Below are positions 1 through 11,087 of a DNA stretch of 64,000 nucleotides, in pieces (positions within the stretch are counted from its first letter, which is position 1; each line of letters begins with the position of its first letter). Location: NCBI RefSeq assembly GCF_026151205.1, contig NC_087072.1, forward strand, positions 9,421,669 to 9,485,668, written 5' to 3'. The notes under the pieces were generated by a model. That model ran no database searches and was not told the origin of the DNA. It saw only the letters and a program-made list of their open reading frames with translations. The position numbers were made by a program, and so were the translations under genes. Source of the DNA: Bolinopsis microptera (lineage: Eukaryota; Ctenophora; Tentaculata; Lobata; Bolinopsidae).

Positions 1-1720
1 TGCCTGGTGACCACCGAACAGTTCGAGTAGTTGTAAAGTCCTCTTAAAGTTGGATTTCTGAGCGAGGGACACCATCTCTCCAGCCCTCCACTTGTCTATC
101 TGCATACCAAACATCCAGTCCACTGTACTGCACAGCACACCCTGCGTGGAATGGTAATATTTTAGAAATCTGGGGGAGACGTATTTTATATCGAATTTTG
201 TTAATTCTCAGATATAATTTACGCGTCAACTCCCCCCCCCCCCCCTCTTGCTCTCTCGTGTTGATAATAAAAGTCACGGCAGATGGTCAAGTTTTAGCAT
301 CGTATCGTGAGTTGTCTTCTGTTTAAGATATTGACATCTTTGAGTGCGGTGTTCTATTCTTCGTTCTTTTGTTATCTTTAAGTTACATATTCTCGAATGG
401 TTAACTATTTGTAGTTGAATGAATATGTAGTGGAATTACTGCGATGCAGTAAGACCGAAAAGATCATGATGTATGTCGATACCCTGATATTAATCCTGGA
501 AGCCCTCCTTCTATACGTATTAAGAGTTGTAATTGGTTCCCTTTTAACGCCTACCTGATGGAGCTGGGAGGGAGCTGAGTCGGCGATGTTTTGGAGCTGG
601 TCTATGACGTCACTAATCTCCTGCTCTGTGACGTCATCAGCGTTCTCCTGAGTCATGCTGTGAACTGTGCTCACTGCTCTTGTAACCTCGCTGTAATATT
701 TGAGTTGTAATACACCTGTTTTAGCGAGTAAGATAGGAAGGTTTTGTGAATGACGGTAACAACGGGGTCATATTTATTAAATCGACCTTGTAAGAGTAGG
801 AGGTACACGATTTATAAGCAAGTTGTGCACTAAAACAGAGCCCATAGTTATTTCAAGAGCAATTTTAGTTTATCTTGGGTTTATTTCCGATACCTCCCAC
901 AGTTACCGTCAATATGACCCTTACTTGATGCTACACTGAAACACTAAATACCTGAGATCGTTGAACTTGATGGATGTGATTTCCTCTTCCGGAGTTTGGT
1001 ACGCTTCCAGTACACTAATAAACCAATGCAGTTCTTTTACTTGAGCCGGAAACTGAAAGATCGTCAGTTTCAAACTAAATTTCAACTTATTTAAATTGTC
1101 GGAAAATTTGTAAACGGATGCTACCAATGTCAAATAACCCGCAGTAAACTGAAGAGACCATTATGAAAACTTTGGAGGGCAGATTCCCCTGTGAAGTACA
1201 TTCCCAGGCACAAGTCCATTGTGTAACAGTTAACAAATGGATAATGACATCGGCTAAATTACACAGAGTAAAGTTACGAACTGTGGCTACTTTATGAAGC
1301 AGAGGGGGGAGTTTACCAATTATCTCTTTGTCAAATGTTGGTCAGTGTACTCGTTGTGTGTTAGGTTTAATAACCTCCTCCCGCACCAGCTTGGTAACAC
1401 TGAGTTTCTTACCGGCTTGTTTTGTAACTTAAGGTTGTCATGACACTTCGTATGATGTCATGTCACGTGGTATGATGTCACGTGATATGACGTCATACCA
1501 CGATAAGTGACGTCATGTCACGTGATGTCATATCAAACCACGTGATCTTGTCTCACCTCTCGTCTAAGGAAGGCTAGAGAAGGAAGCACGCTCTTGAGAA
1601 GAGTATCCGCTGCTTGTTTTCTCTCCACCGTACCCTCGCTGGATAACACCAGCACTTGAGCAGCTCTGGTAACCTGGTCTTGGGCGTGTTGCAGTTCCAA
1701 AGTGCTGCTTACGCTCTCAC
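1..1720 (-). CDS. SREBP: SREBP C-terminal regulatory region, last exons in window (partial)
   Basis: Four minus-strand exons read in one frame with matching phases: 1557-1720, 952-1052, 555-657 and 141 to the left edge. Each has AG before and GT after (for example TTTGCAG/ and GAG/GTGAG). They encode a helical protein segment. From memory, two stretches align with the SREBP regulatory domain: VKELHWFISVLEAYQTPEEE with the vertebrate WW..HWL..(D/E)E segment, and GVLCSTVDWMFGMQIDKWRA followed by NFKRTLQLLELF with the LCDLL..R..LW and FQRDL..LRRLA segments. In SREBP this domain binds the C-terminus of SCAP and stays on the cytosolic side of the ER. The gene lies in the same orientation as the SREBP exons at 16.8-22.8 kb and in the right order, so I assign it to that gene. 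The exon reaching base 1 stays open, so the stop codon is outside the window. The exon calls are firm; the family assignment is a moderate inference. Confidence 0.55.
1441..1550. repeat. Degenerate repeat of CACGTG and TGACGTCA motifs
   Basis: About 110 bp made of alternating E-box-like (TCACGTGA, TCACGTGG) and CRE-like (TGACGTCA, TGATGTCA) words in a degenerate tandem pattern. It ends at the donor side of the SREBP exon at 1557-1720. The same two words recur at 3719-3758 and near 3325-3375. It may be a decayed minisatellite or a regulatory cluster; the sequence alone does not decide. Confidence 0.6.
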
Positions 1721-3320
1721 CTGCAAACACACATTTAGCTTGTTTTGTGTCGGCCTATTTGGCGTATAGCATTTCTATTACGTTGGAATATAAGGAGCAT
1801 TTTCCCGATTTAAAAATTGTAATGCGCACTCTTTCGTGACCTCGCGAAGAGTGACGTTACAACGCGTAAAGCAACGCAGGCCAGCATAATAACGGTGCGC
1901 TCTTATTACAAACTTCAGAAATGCACTTTAATAGCGATAACATGTTATCGAACATTTTTTGTGGCAGTGTTCTTTAGAAAAAAACTTCTAGCTGAAATAG
2001 ATTTGAAGATTGCCTCTTTTAGCGGCGATAAGGACAACAGTGCTCTATCATTTACGTTGTGATTCAGATTGTTGCACTTTTTCATTTCAATTATGGTACA
2101 TTGAGAGTCACTCTTCGCTCTTGCAATGTAGGGAGAGCTATATAACAAATGGTTCGATTATAAAGTCAGCTTTATTGGACTGGAGCTTTATTGGACTGTT
2201 CGCTACATCCTCCAATATTAATATTGGAACTTTCTACACCACCTTCATGTTAATAGCAGGGTGGATTAGTATTTGTTAGTACACGGAATCACGGATATGA
2301 ACACTCTCCATGTTGTTTTCTTTATGTCACACTCGATACATACTACACAGTGTTGGTGTACTAGTTCTATATTTATAGTTAATCTTCTATCACTATCGTT
2401 AGCATAGACTTCCGTTATTCATGATATTATATAATCCCCCAATTCATTTGGAATCTTTCGAGTTTGAAATTTCTCTTATTTAAAAAACAGAGACTGAGAA
2501 TATGGTCGCAGTAACAACAAGTTTTGCTATTTTGCTATTCGTCCTGTGTTTCTTGATGGTCGAAGGGAAATAATCCCTGACTTTATATTATCCTCCAAGT
2601 CTGTGAGATTTTTTGCCGTGTTTTCTTTCGTAATAATTTGGGACAACTGTGTCATTTGTCTGCTTAACTATAATGTATTTTCCAATTTACCCTCGACTAT
2701 AATATCATCCTACATGAGATGATAACGAAATTATATCCAGGTGCTGAAAACCTTGGAATCTGATCCCGCTTTCCGTGGCCCAATAACCTGACAGGTTTTT
2801 ACCCTAATAACCCCCGAATTTCGCACTCCAGCAGTTTCTAATTAGGGTTAACAAGCCACTTTAAGTAACCACCACATTCTAAAAAGGCATAATGAGACTG
2901 GCTCCCTTGCGTGGTAGAGCTGAGAGGAGAGCATTTAGAGCAACTCACCAGATGGCAGAACACCAGCTAGAGAGAGAGCGAGTAAGAGAGAAGACTCTGA
3001 GAGATAATGAGGCCCTGTAAACAGTCCCTCCTCACAGCCCGCTAGTCCAGTACTCCACACTCCACACTACTCCACGGCTTGACATTGGAGTTATTCGGCC
3101 TTTCCCTCGCGTTTCTTTATGATATATATCCCTACAGTTACTCCATTATGTTTGTGACAATAGATATCTCTAGAATGATTTTAACGAGTATTTGTTACCA
3201 CAAATGCTTTATCTCGAGAGATTTTAACATGTGTTTGTTACAGGTATGTTTTAGCAAGTCTGAAAGGGTATCTAGTGTACGGCGGAGCTGTCAGTACTAA
3301 ATACAAGAAGAGCGCTCCTG
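1721..3320. other. SREBP intron, no gene seen
   Basis: AT-rich intronic sequence between the exon at 1557-1720 and the plus-strand membrane-protein gene. I see no exon that I can support; a consensus minus-strand splice donor (CATCTG/GTGAGT) lies near 2947 but no convincing exon precedes it. Part of the SREBP regulatory domain is still unaccounted for and could be hidden here. Confidence 0.4.
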
Positions 3321-3384
3321 TTGTGTGACGTCATCACTGCTACTAGCACTTGTTGTGTGACGTCATCACTGCTACTAGCACTTG
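3321..3384. repeat. Two exact 32-bp tandem copies
   Basis: Two back-to-back identical 32-bp units (3321-3352 and 3353-3384), each holding a TGACGTCA palindrome. They lie about 260 bp upstream of the start codon of the plus-strand membrane-protein gene, so they could be promoter elements of that gene. Confidence 0.8.
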
Positions 3385-3641
3385 TTGAGGACCAGCAGGC
3401 CGTGCTAATTACGTAATCTGCACCTCACACAAAGCCTCATTAGTGTCAACAGTATCGCCCAGTCCCCCATTATACCCTGCCAGATCGCCAGCAACCCCAC
3501 CGCTCTCTCTACCAGCTGTGTTGTGGCCGGTACAGAACTCAGTATATAGGAATACATTGCCAATGTTTATTGAGATCAATTTGGCTGTTACTACCCCAGT
3601 GCCTGTCTGATATAAACCCTACTGCAGCACCTGTTTACCAG

Positions 3642-4955
3642 ATGTTATACCTTTCCTTGCTTCTCCTTCCAGTTATACTCGCCCAGTCACACCACTATCT
3701 CGCTCTGGTGTTTCTACCTGTCACGTGGTGTGACGTCATGTCACGTGGTGTGACGTCATCACTGTTTTTAGCATTGCTCCCCGCATTGTCTTTTGCTCAG
3801 TCACACCACTTTATCGTGCTTAGAGCGGACAATATAACATCGCTCAGCCAAACTAGTGCACTGTTCGAGCTAACAGAGCCCATCAACAACACCCAGCCCT
3901 GGAACTGCAAGAGCGGACAAAATCCCGTCATGTTCAAGAACGGCGTCCTGGCAACCCGAGCTAAGAGTATAGACTTGGAGCAGAGAGTAGAGTTGGAATG
4001 TTTGGGGTTTTCTGTGTTGGTTATGGAGAGTGAGCGGGTTTCTGTGTGGTACGGAGATGAGACCCCCTGCCAGGGCTTCATGATGACTACAGACAATCTG
4101 TTGGTGAATGACTCCAACACTACCATTTCCTTCAAGTTCGTCCCCAACTTATTGTTTGACGTTTACGAAGAGGAGCCGACTGATGAGTGCGCGAGACAGG
4201 AAACAATGCTCATCAGAACACCCAGAGTCGCCTTCACATTTGAAAACGACACCGTCTCTGCGTGTTATGTAGAATCACCCAGATCTACTTTGCTCGTCTG
4301 TAACATGTCTATCATAACTGGAGAGGGTGATGTAGTGTCCATGGCTACTGGTGCAAATTTTATCTCCATCCCCAAGTTTGTTCAAACAATGAGCATGACT
4401 CAGATAGAGTGCGCGTGTGAGTGCCGCATCAGTAGTAACAATTCGTTCAGCACCACTAGAAAGGACATTCTTGGTTTCACCCCAAAAGCTCTAAACGAGA
4501 CCGTTACAAATGCTCCAGAACTGCTGCTAACTTCAAAAGGGAACAGTCACATCATCCTCATCCTAGTTTACGTTTTAGCGTTCCTCTTTTTCGTGTCCAC
4601 CATCATGACCATCGTGTTCCTCCACGTCTCCAGACGACTTCACAAGCGCCTCCACCGTGTGTTAGGAGAGCAGAGGAAAGTGCTAAGTGGTGCGTGTGGT
4701 CACCCCGCAAGTCAGTGCAGGATGAGTCAGCGCGTGACCGGGAGTGCGACCGCGCCTCCCAACTGTTACGACGGACATTACTCGACCCTGCACCGCATTA
4801 GAAACGAGTGTCATCACTATAACACAGTTTCCCTCCGATTGTCCGACTGTATTGAACTGCGCAAAGACGCTGATGAAAAACCTGTGTATCAAAAATTAAA
4901 TTACAACGATAAGTTTAATGATATTGAGGAGTTCTCAATGGCGACTTCAGTGTAG
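3642..4955 (+). CDS. Single-exon type I membrane glycoprotein, unrecognised family
   Basis: An intron-free frame of about 437 residues from ATG 3642. It starts with a hydrophobic signal-like segment ending near LAQSHH. A second ATG at 3738 opens another signal-like segment (LFLALLPALSFAQSHH), so the N-terminus looks duplicated and 3738 (405 residues) may be the working start. The ectodomain (about 250 residues) has many cysteines and several N-glycosylation sequons (NIT, NNT, NDS, NTT, NDT, NMS, NNS, NET). A single membrane helix (HIILILVYVLAFLFFVSTIM and following) is followed by a basic stop-transfer RRLHKRLHR and a roughly 95-residue cytosolic tail. I do not recognise the family. The gene lies on the strand opposite SREBP, inside its intron. 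An AATAAA at about 5343 may be its polyadenylation signal. The uninterrupted frame with this ordered topology makes a real gene likely; lack of introns could mean a retrocopy origin. Confidence 0.7.
   Translation: MLYLSLLLLPVILAQSHHYLALVFLPVTWCDVMSRGVTSSLFLALLPALSFAQSHHFIVLRADNITSLSQTSALFELTEPINNTQPWNCKSGQNPVMFKNGVLATRAKSIDLEQRVELECLGFSVLVMESERVSVWYGDETPCQGFMMTTDNLLVNDSNTTISFKFVPNLLFDVYEEEPTDECARQETMLIRTPRVAFTFENDTVSACYVESPRSTLLVCNMSIITGEGDVVSMATGANFISIPKFVQTMSMTQIECACECRISSNNSFSTTRKDILGFTPKALNETVTNAPELLLTSKGNSHIILILVYVLAFLFFVSTIMTIVFLHVSRRLHKRLHRVLGEQRKVLSGACGHPASQCRMSQRVTGSATAPPNCYDGHYSTLHRIRNECHHYNTVSLRLSDCIELRKDADEKPVYQKLNYNDKFNDIEEFSMATSV
3719..3758 (+). repeat. 20-bp tandem duplication inside the signal-peptide region
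   Basis: Two exact 20-bp units (3719-3738, 3739-3758), each with CACGTGG and TGACGTCA. The second start codon of the membrane-protein gene (ATG 3738) lies at the junction of the two units, so this duplication shapes the N-terminus. Confidence 0.8.
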
Positions 4956-6110
4956 ATTTTTAAAGATGTTTACCTTTTGCAAAAGTTTTATTTGGCCCAG
5001 GTTCCGCTATTGTACAAAATAATATGGACTATCAAAATATAATCTAGTTCCAATCACTTAATTTTAAATTGTTTCGTTACATAAATGTACGTTAGAATAA
5101 TATTGATAACAATTGTGACTACGAAGCTGCGCATAGCCTTCATTTCTCAATTTTAAAGTTTTTTAAATAATTATTTGAAACCAAATTGAATAGAATTTGT
5201 GTTGAATTTTTAACAATACAGTAAGTTGTATTGTATTATTACTCTCGTTATCAATTGAAATATTTATTGGTTATTTCGGAGTATCATTCTCTTCAGTCTT
5301 CAGTAACGAGTAAGATAACTCATGGATTTATTCACTAACAAAAATAAAAATGCACCTAGTCTAGCCAGTGACCATATATAAAGTAGAGATAATGAATCTT
5401 AATACTGATCTTTCCATGAAGTGAATGAGTTCTATGATTGCATAGAGATTTGACTGACAGCATTTTGTTCCCCAACTAACAGTTTGGTTCGCCAATCACC
5501 GTGACAGTAGTAAAAGTCAGAGAAGCAGGCTTTATCGGACTGATTTATGTTAACATGAATATAATATCTGTCCCATTTTATAGGCTTGTAGTGGAACGTA
5601 CATTGTTCATGCACTGGAGATATACCTAAATAATATAGAATTACACAGACTATGGTACTGTACGAGAAAAAACTTGTAGGATTTTTTTCTCTCATAAAAG
5701 TGGCACTGGTTTATTGTTTAGCAAAATCAGTCAGTTATATCTGCTTTAATATATTATTTTTCTTGCCAATGCAATGGTTGGTGGTCGAGAAGTGAGTCCA
5801 CATGCTCCGTTTTGTGTATTCTGACTAAACACAAGTCTGTATAAGCTTTGTTTAAATGCATTTGCCAACACAATTATACAACGTTAAATTATGAGATGCC
5901 TGATCCTCATAAGAAATGGCTCATTACTGCAGACTAATTGCTGCATGCCCGTAGTCCAGATCTTAAAATTGGATGCATACACTGACTAATGAAGTTGAGT
6001 AAACGAGCCTTCTTAATTTAGAGGAAGATATGGAGTTCCGACTTAGTGTGACCAGTGATGTTGAATCAATCTACAACCATCCAGGATGAGTGTAAGATTG
6101 CAACAATATC
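4956..6110. other. SREBP intron / 3' flank of nested gene
   Basis: AT-rich sequence that would contain the 3' untranslated region of the plus-strand membrane-protein gene (AATAAA near 5343) and intronic DNA of SREBP on the other strand. The small open frames here have no recognisable composition or splice sites. Confidence 0.4.
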
Positions 6111-6791
6111 AGGCAATATCAGGCGATTGTAGGGTTTTTAAGTAAGCTGCTAGGAAGGCTAACTCCAACAATAAATCGCAATCAGCGAATTTCACACTTT
6201 TAAGAGTTAGTTTAACTTTGACTTCCTGGCATATACTATGAAACATGAATACGTTCCATGACTGCTTACTGCTATACACAGCTGTACACGACATTAAATG
6301 ACGTAACAGTGCAGCGATACGCATGCCACATTGCCTCGGAAAGTCGCCTCATTCTGATCTGCGCGCGCAAACATTGCGCGTTTTTTGCGCTGGAATCTAA
6401 TTTAAACTTATTTCGCGCAATACAAAAAGTCTCAACTTTTGAGAGGGCTTTTGTTTTACCTAGTGATATTTCCTCCAATATCTTTGAGAAAATGAATTCT
6501 TTGGCACGTGAAACCCATCTGTCATCTCTTCTGTTACTTCTTCGATAGAAATGTGCCTGATAACATGCCAAAATGAGTATAAATTATCATGAAAACGAAG
6601 TAAAGCTGAAAACCAAAACAAAACAACAAAAGAATACAATTATTCAATTATCAATGATCTTATTGAACTTACCTTGGCCAAAGAGTTTCGCACAATAAGT
6701 GAAAGTGTGATGTACACATTAGTAGATGTGATATTGTATCGTGATGCTTGTAGAGCGTAGCAAAGCTTCGTCCATTCTGCGTAACGCTTGG
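6111..6791 (-). CDS. SREBP: SREBP regulatory-domain exons (middle part)
   Basis: Three probable minus-strand exons. 6673-6786 (or from 6791) ends in a consensus donor AAG/GTAAGT and encodes RYAEWTKLCYALQASRYNIT and on to SLIVRNSLAK; this fits the segment right after the second membrane helix of SREBPs (..LALRALGRPLP.S..DL..SL.W..IR). 6308-6481 encodes LDSSAKNAQCLRAQIRMRRL, like the family's DASASARDAALVYHKLHQL. 6111-6225 encodes LTLKSVKFADC then LAFLAAYLKTLQSP, like L.LSALNLAEC..LAEIYVAAALRVKTSLP. The first joins the exon ending at 16761 in phase 0 if the AAG acceptor at 6787-6789 is used. The third runs into a stop with no GT donor before it, next to a 10-bp direct repeat (6104-6123). Family matches are from memory; boundaries of the second and third exons are uncertain. 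Confidence 0.5.
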
Positions 6792-6967
6792 CTAAAAATA
6801 CACCATTTGTAACAGATATTATACAGCTGTGAAAGTTTTAAGAAGTGTACTGTGTACACGCGGAGATAATTAATTATCTGAATGCAATGGAGCATAATTA
6901 GCAGTTTTTCTAGCAGTTATTACAGGAAAATGAGGTAATATAGTGCTTATTCTACAAGGATTAGAGA

Positions 6968-7348
<381 letters not shown>

Positions 7349-7675
7349 AAAACATATAACAAACCTCTGTTGGAAGCCTGCATTTGAGCAAGATGAAGCA
7401 GCATGTCACTCAGAACATTGCTGTTGTTGCAACACAGCCAGTGTACGACTCTGTTATGAGGTAAGATAGAGAGTGTGTACTCTACTAGCATCATGTAGTA
7501 TGACATCTTTGTGTGGTACACTCTTACACCCACATTACACAAAACTTGTTCCAGGTCCGTTTGTGCTGTCGTTTCTTCGCCCTGTGTGATATTATCTCGG
7601 TAATTAAGATGATTAATTTTTAATTATTAAAGTTATTCAGGGTTAAGTAATGTATATTTAAGTTATGTGATTATA

Positions 7676-8447
7676 CAGGGTGGGCCAAAAGTCAGTGTGC
7701 AAACGTTGGCCTTAATAGCTCAGTCACTGAGTGCCCAATTGAAATACTTCCTTCTGGTATGACTTAGTACCACCACTGGTTCGAGGAATTTGTCAACTCG
7801 AAAAATATTCGCGTTCATTTTTTTCAAATGGAGGTTCATTTTCACATTTATTTGATAGTTTGGATAGTTAAGTCGGATCAAGCTAAATGTTATTGAATTG
7901 TGTTTGGCCATTCGAATTACGTTTGTCCTGAAAGAATTAGAACTGTAGCTTCTCAGATGACCGAGATACGAAGCATAACGAGTTTATTCATTACGTGTGA
8001 TCAGGTGATTGGTTTACCTAATCACGTGATTAGGTGACCCCGTTAACTACCCCGTTAAACATTATGGGAATTGTTAAGGGTGCCCAATTAAGGTGTCGTG
8101 TCACGGTGTCACATAATCACCCAGTCAATTTTGTTAACGAGATACACAAAATGCTTGATAACTTCGTCATTTCTAATCCGTTTTGCCTCATGTTTTCAGA
8201 TCATATGCAACATTTGATAATCTACCGTCTCTGAAAAAATTAGGCGTTCAGCATGTTCAGAGAAAACAATATAGGTGTTTTAATATTGAATGGGCGTGGT
8301 CTAAAATATTCGAATTTTCAAATTTTGACGACGGAATCCTCGAACCAGTAAGTACAGTATGCCATCTGCAAAGCAACAGCTCTCAAATATAAAACACGGC
8401 GGAGGTATAAGACCCAACGTTTGCACACTGACTTTTGGCCCACCCTG
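7676..8447. mobile_element. Non-autonomous mariner/Tc1-like element, 772 bp
   Basis: Perfect 34-bp terminal inverted repeats: left end CAGGGTGGGCCAAAAGTCAG (7676 onward), right end its reverse complement ending at 8447. Both ends abut TA (7674-7675 and 8448-8449), the target duplication of the Tc1/mariner superfamily. The interior has only short, degenerate open frames and no D,D(E/D) transposase that I recognise, so it is probably a non-autonomous copy. It is inserted in the SREBP intron. Confidence 0.88.
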
Positions 8448-8967
8448 TATCATTACACTGATCTCAGTGAGGTATCAAATGTGTCGTCTCAACTTTAACA
8501 TTCAGTCTACCTACTTAATCAGGACATACTGGATATTCTACATTTAACACTTTTCCTTCGTCACTAATAACTGGGCTGATGCCAAGACCATTTTTTGATG
8601 AGGTCCATAATATAAAACACTCATAATAATTGCTTGTTCTCTTGGGACATAACCATGATAATTATACCACGCACGGAAAGCTGTTTTCGAAATTAGAACT
8701 ACTTTTTAAACTGACTATCTATTCAGTGTAACCGATCAGATAGCCTTTTCAACAACGAATAAGTCTTCTGAACGAGAAGCCCATAGTTTAGGTATTAACT
8801 TTGTTTGAGGCACCGTGGTACCAATATTGGAACCCAGAGATTGAGTGTTCGAGGTACAAGCCAAGTTTCAGCAACCAGTATACTGACTCGAATGAACAGG
8901 ATATTCTGGCTTTGCGAATGTGAAGAACGGGTCATGGACGCAACAACCAGGCTAACTGTTAAGAAGC
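8448..8967. other. Intron; repeat-like 3' segment ending in ACT repeat
   Basis: Sequence between the mariner-like element and the LINE. The last ~200 bp (from about 8770) run into the same ACT trinucleotide tract that ends the LINE, so they may belong to another element that shares the tail. No coding signal is seen. Confidence 0.3.
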
Positions 8968-8989
8968 ACTACTACTACTACTACTACTA
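8968..8989. repeat. (ACT/AGT)n trinucleotide tail of LINE
   Basis: About seven ACT units, that is AGT/TAG repeats on the minus strand, starting 9 bp beyond the stop codon of the minus-strand reverse transcriptase. A short 3' UTR ending in a simple repeat is usual for several non-LTR retrotransposon clades. Confidence 0.8.
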
Positions 8990-8997
8990 TGTCGGAG

Positions 8998-10401
8998 CTA
9001 AGTCCGATCTACGCCAGAAAACCCCCTCCATATATCCCTGTCCCGCATCAGGGTTCGCAGTTCCTCTTTAGAGTTTGTCCCAACTTCCTTCAGTAACATA
9101 GACAAGTAGCTTTGTCTTGGTCGGCCTTGCTGTGCTCTACCGTGCGTAGGTTCCCATAAGACTAAATCACTGGCAAGTAGCTCAGGATGTCGGATGCAGT
9201 GTCCCGCCATTTTTAATCTCCTGCTTCGTAACTTGTTTGACAGCCTTGGGAGGCTACCATACAAAGTTATATTGCTGACCTTGTCCTTCCATGAGATACC
9301 CAGCACCATACGCAACATCTTTGTGTATGTCCCGTCCAAACTTTTCTCTTGAGCCTTTGTCAGTGTCCAGGTTTCTGATCCGTAGAGCAGTACTGATTCA
9401 CAAGCCGCTATGAACAATCTAATCTTTAGGCTCTTTGAGAGTTTGGATTTCCAGATATCCTTCAGTCTATGTAGGGCACCCCACGCTGTTCCCTTTCTAA
9501 CCCTTATCTCCCTATCTGTGCTCTCAATCCAGGAGCCTAAGTAGATGAAATCATCTACATTTTCTATGGCTTCCCCGGATCGACTTTGTAGGTCGCTAGA
9601 TCGATCCTCCATATTCAGTGTCATGACCTTGGTCTTGCCTTCGTTTATGTGTAGTCCCACGCTTGCTGCCGCCGATTCTACTCTGAGCAGGAACTCGTTA
9701 GCCTTGTCCATGTCCTCAGATATAAGTGCTATATCATCTGCAAAGTCCACATCGGTGATGATCTTGGGCCCCACTCTTCTGCTTTTTCTACGTTCGAGGG
9801 TGAGTCCAAGTCGCTCCGCATCATCGCCTATGGCTTGCCTCATACAGTAGTCGATGACTATTGCAAAGAGGTAAGGTGCTAAGGTATCACCCTGTAACAC
9901 ACCTGCAAGTATCTCGAACAATTCAGTTTCTCCGTCTGGAGTTAGGACTTTGGCCATTGTCTTCTCGTACATGAGCCGTATAAGCTGCACGATTTTGACT
10001 GGAATGCCGTAAGCTTCTAGAATCTTTAGCATTTTCCCACGATGTACACTGTCGAATGCTTTCTTAAAGTCTATAAATGTCAGAACAGCTGGCAGTTTCC
10101 GACTCTTGACACCCTCTATAAGACGTCTCAGTACCAATATCTGTTGAGTTGTTGACCTTCCTGGTCTGAATCCATTCTGGTTTCTACGCAGAATTGTCTC
10201 GATTTCTGGCTTCAACCGGTTTAGAACCATCTTGTTTAGAGACTTGGCAACTAGGGATGACAAGCTTATTCCCCGATAGTTCATTGGTTCGCTAAGGTCG
10301 CCCTTCTTTGGAATTGGTATGATGTTGGCAGTTGACCATTGGTCTGGTTTCTCACCTAAGACAAATAGTCTATACTTAGTAGGGACTACACTGCACTCCA
10401 A
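8998..10401 (-). mobile_element. Non-LTR retrotransposon (LINE) reverse transcriptase, 5'-truncated
   Basis: An open frame of about 460 residues with the ordered motifs of a LINE reverse transcriptase: WSTANIIPIPKKGD, NYRGISL, NQNGFRPGRSTTQQI, FIDFKKAFDSVHR, GVLQGDTLAPYLFA and the catalytic FADD (VDFADDIALI). A C-terminal LINE extension follows (LLYGSETWTL, GRPRQSY). The reading frame is intact from the finger region to the stop, so the copy may be young, but the endonuclease and any ORF1 are missing, as expected from 5' truncation. It lies in the SREBP intron in the same orientation as SREBP. The clade (RTE, CR1/Jockey-like or other) cannot be fixed by eye. Confidence 0.93.
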
Positions 10402-11087
10402 CTAGGAGTTAGGGTCTTATCTTTTAGACTGGCTCTATATATACAATATACAATGTACAAGCAATAAAGTGCGTTACAAATACAGTATAAACCTAACAAG
10501 TAAACCCTTGTGATTTCCTGCACACATTTTGTCACATTTTGTCTTGTAACGTTCTCTTGTATTTTCTCTGTTTGATGTATCAGGGAAGTTAAGGAAGTTC
10601 AGATATGTATCTCACTGTGTACTGACATACGTGTAATACGTGTATCCTAGTTGTATCTCACTGTGTATCCTAGTGTAATCTAGTTGTGTCTCAATGTGTA
10701 TCCTTGTCTGGTCATATATATTTTAAACTTGCAAAATGTAGGGTGCTGTGAGGTTTTTGGCCTGATGTTAATTTTGCATGACTTGATTAATAATCGAATT
10801 TTAAATAAAACTTGATTATAAGAAATTCACCATACTGTGCTTTGTTTCGAGCCAACTTATCAGCTTATATCACGGTCTTTAAACAGGCCCGGCAGTTGCA
10901 CTACCACATCTTCACAGTTCACATGTATGATATAGTGTTCGGTTGTGCGGCACGACCGAACAGTGTTGTGATAAATTATGAGATGAGAATGGCGCTGGTC
11001 AGTTTTGAGATAACACAATTTACCCGGTCAGCAAAGCATCATGAGCACAGAGGGTGAATAAGGTACACAGTTGTTAAGATAAGAGAT
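10402..11087. other. Upstream region of the nested plus-strand gene
   Basis: AT-rich DNA between the LINE and the start codon at 11088. It should hold the promoter of the nested plus-strand gene, but I see no clear TATA box or conserved motif. The short plus-strand open frame at 10812-11057 has no recognisable features. Confidence 0.3.

Noticed and set aside
5432-5695. Minus-strand 87-codon open frame as a possible SREBP exon
   Set aside because: No usable splice sites and a composition typical of random AT-rich frames; no match to the SREBP regulatory domain.
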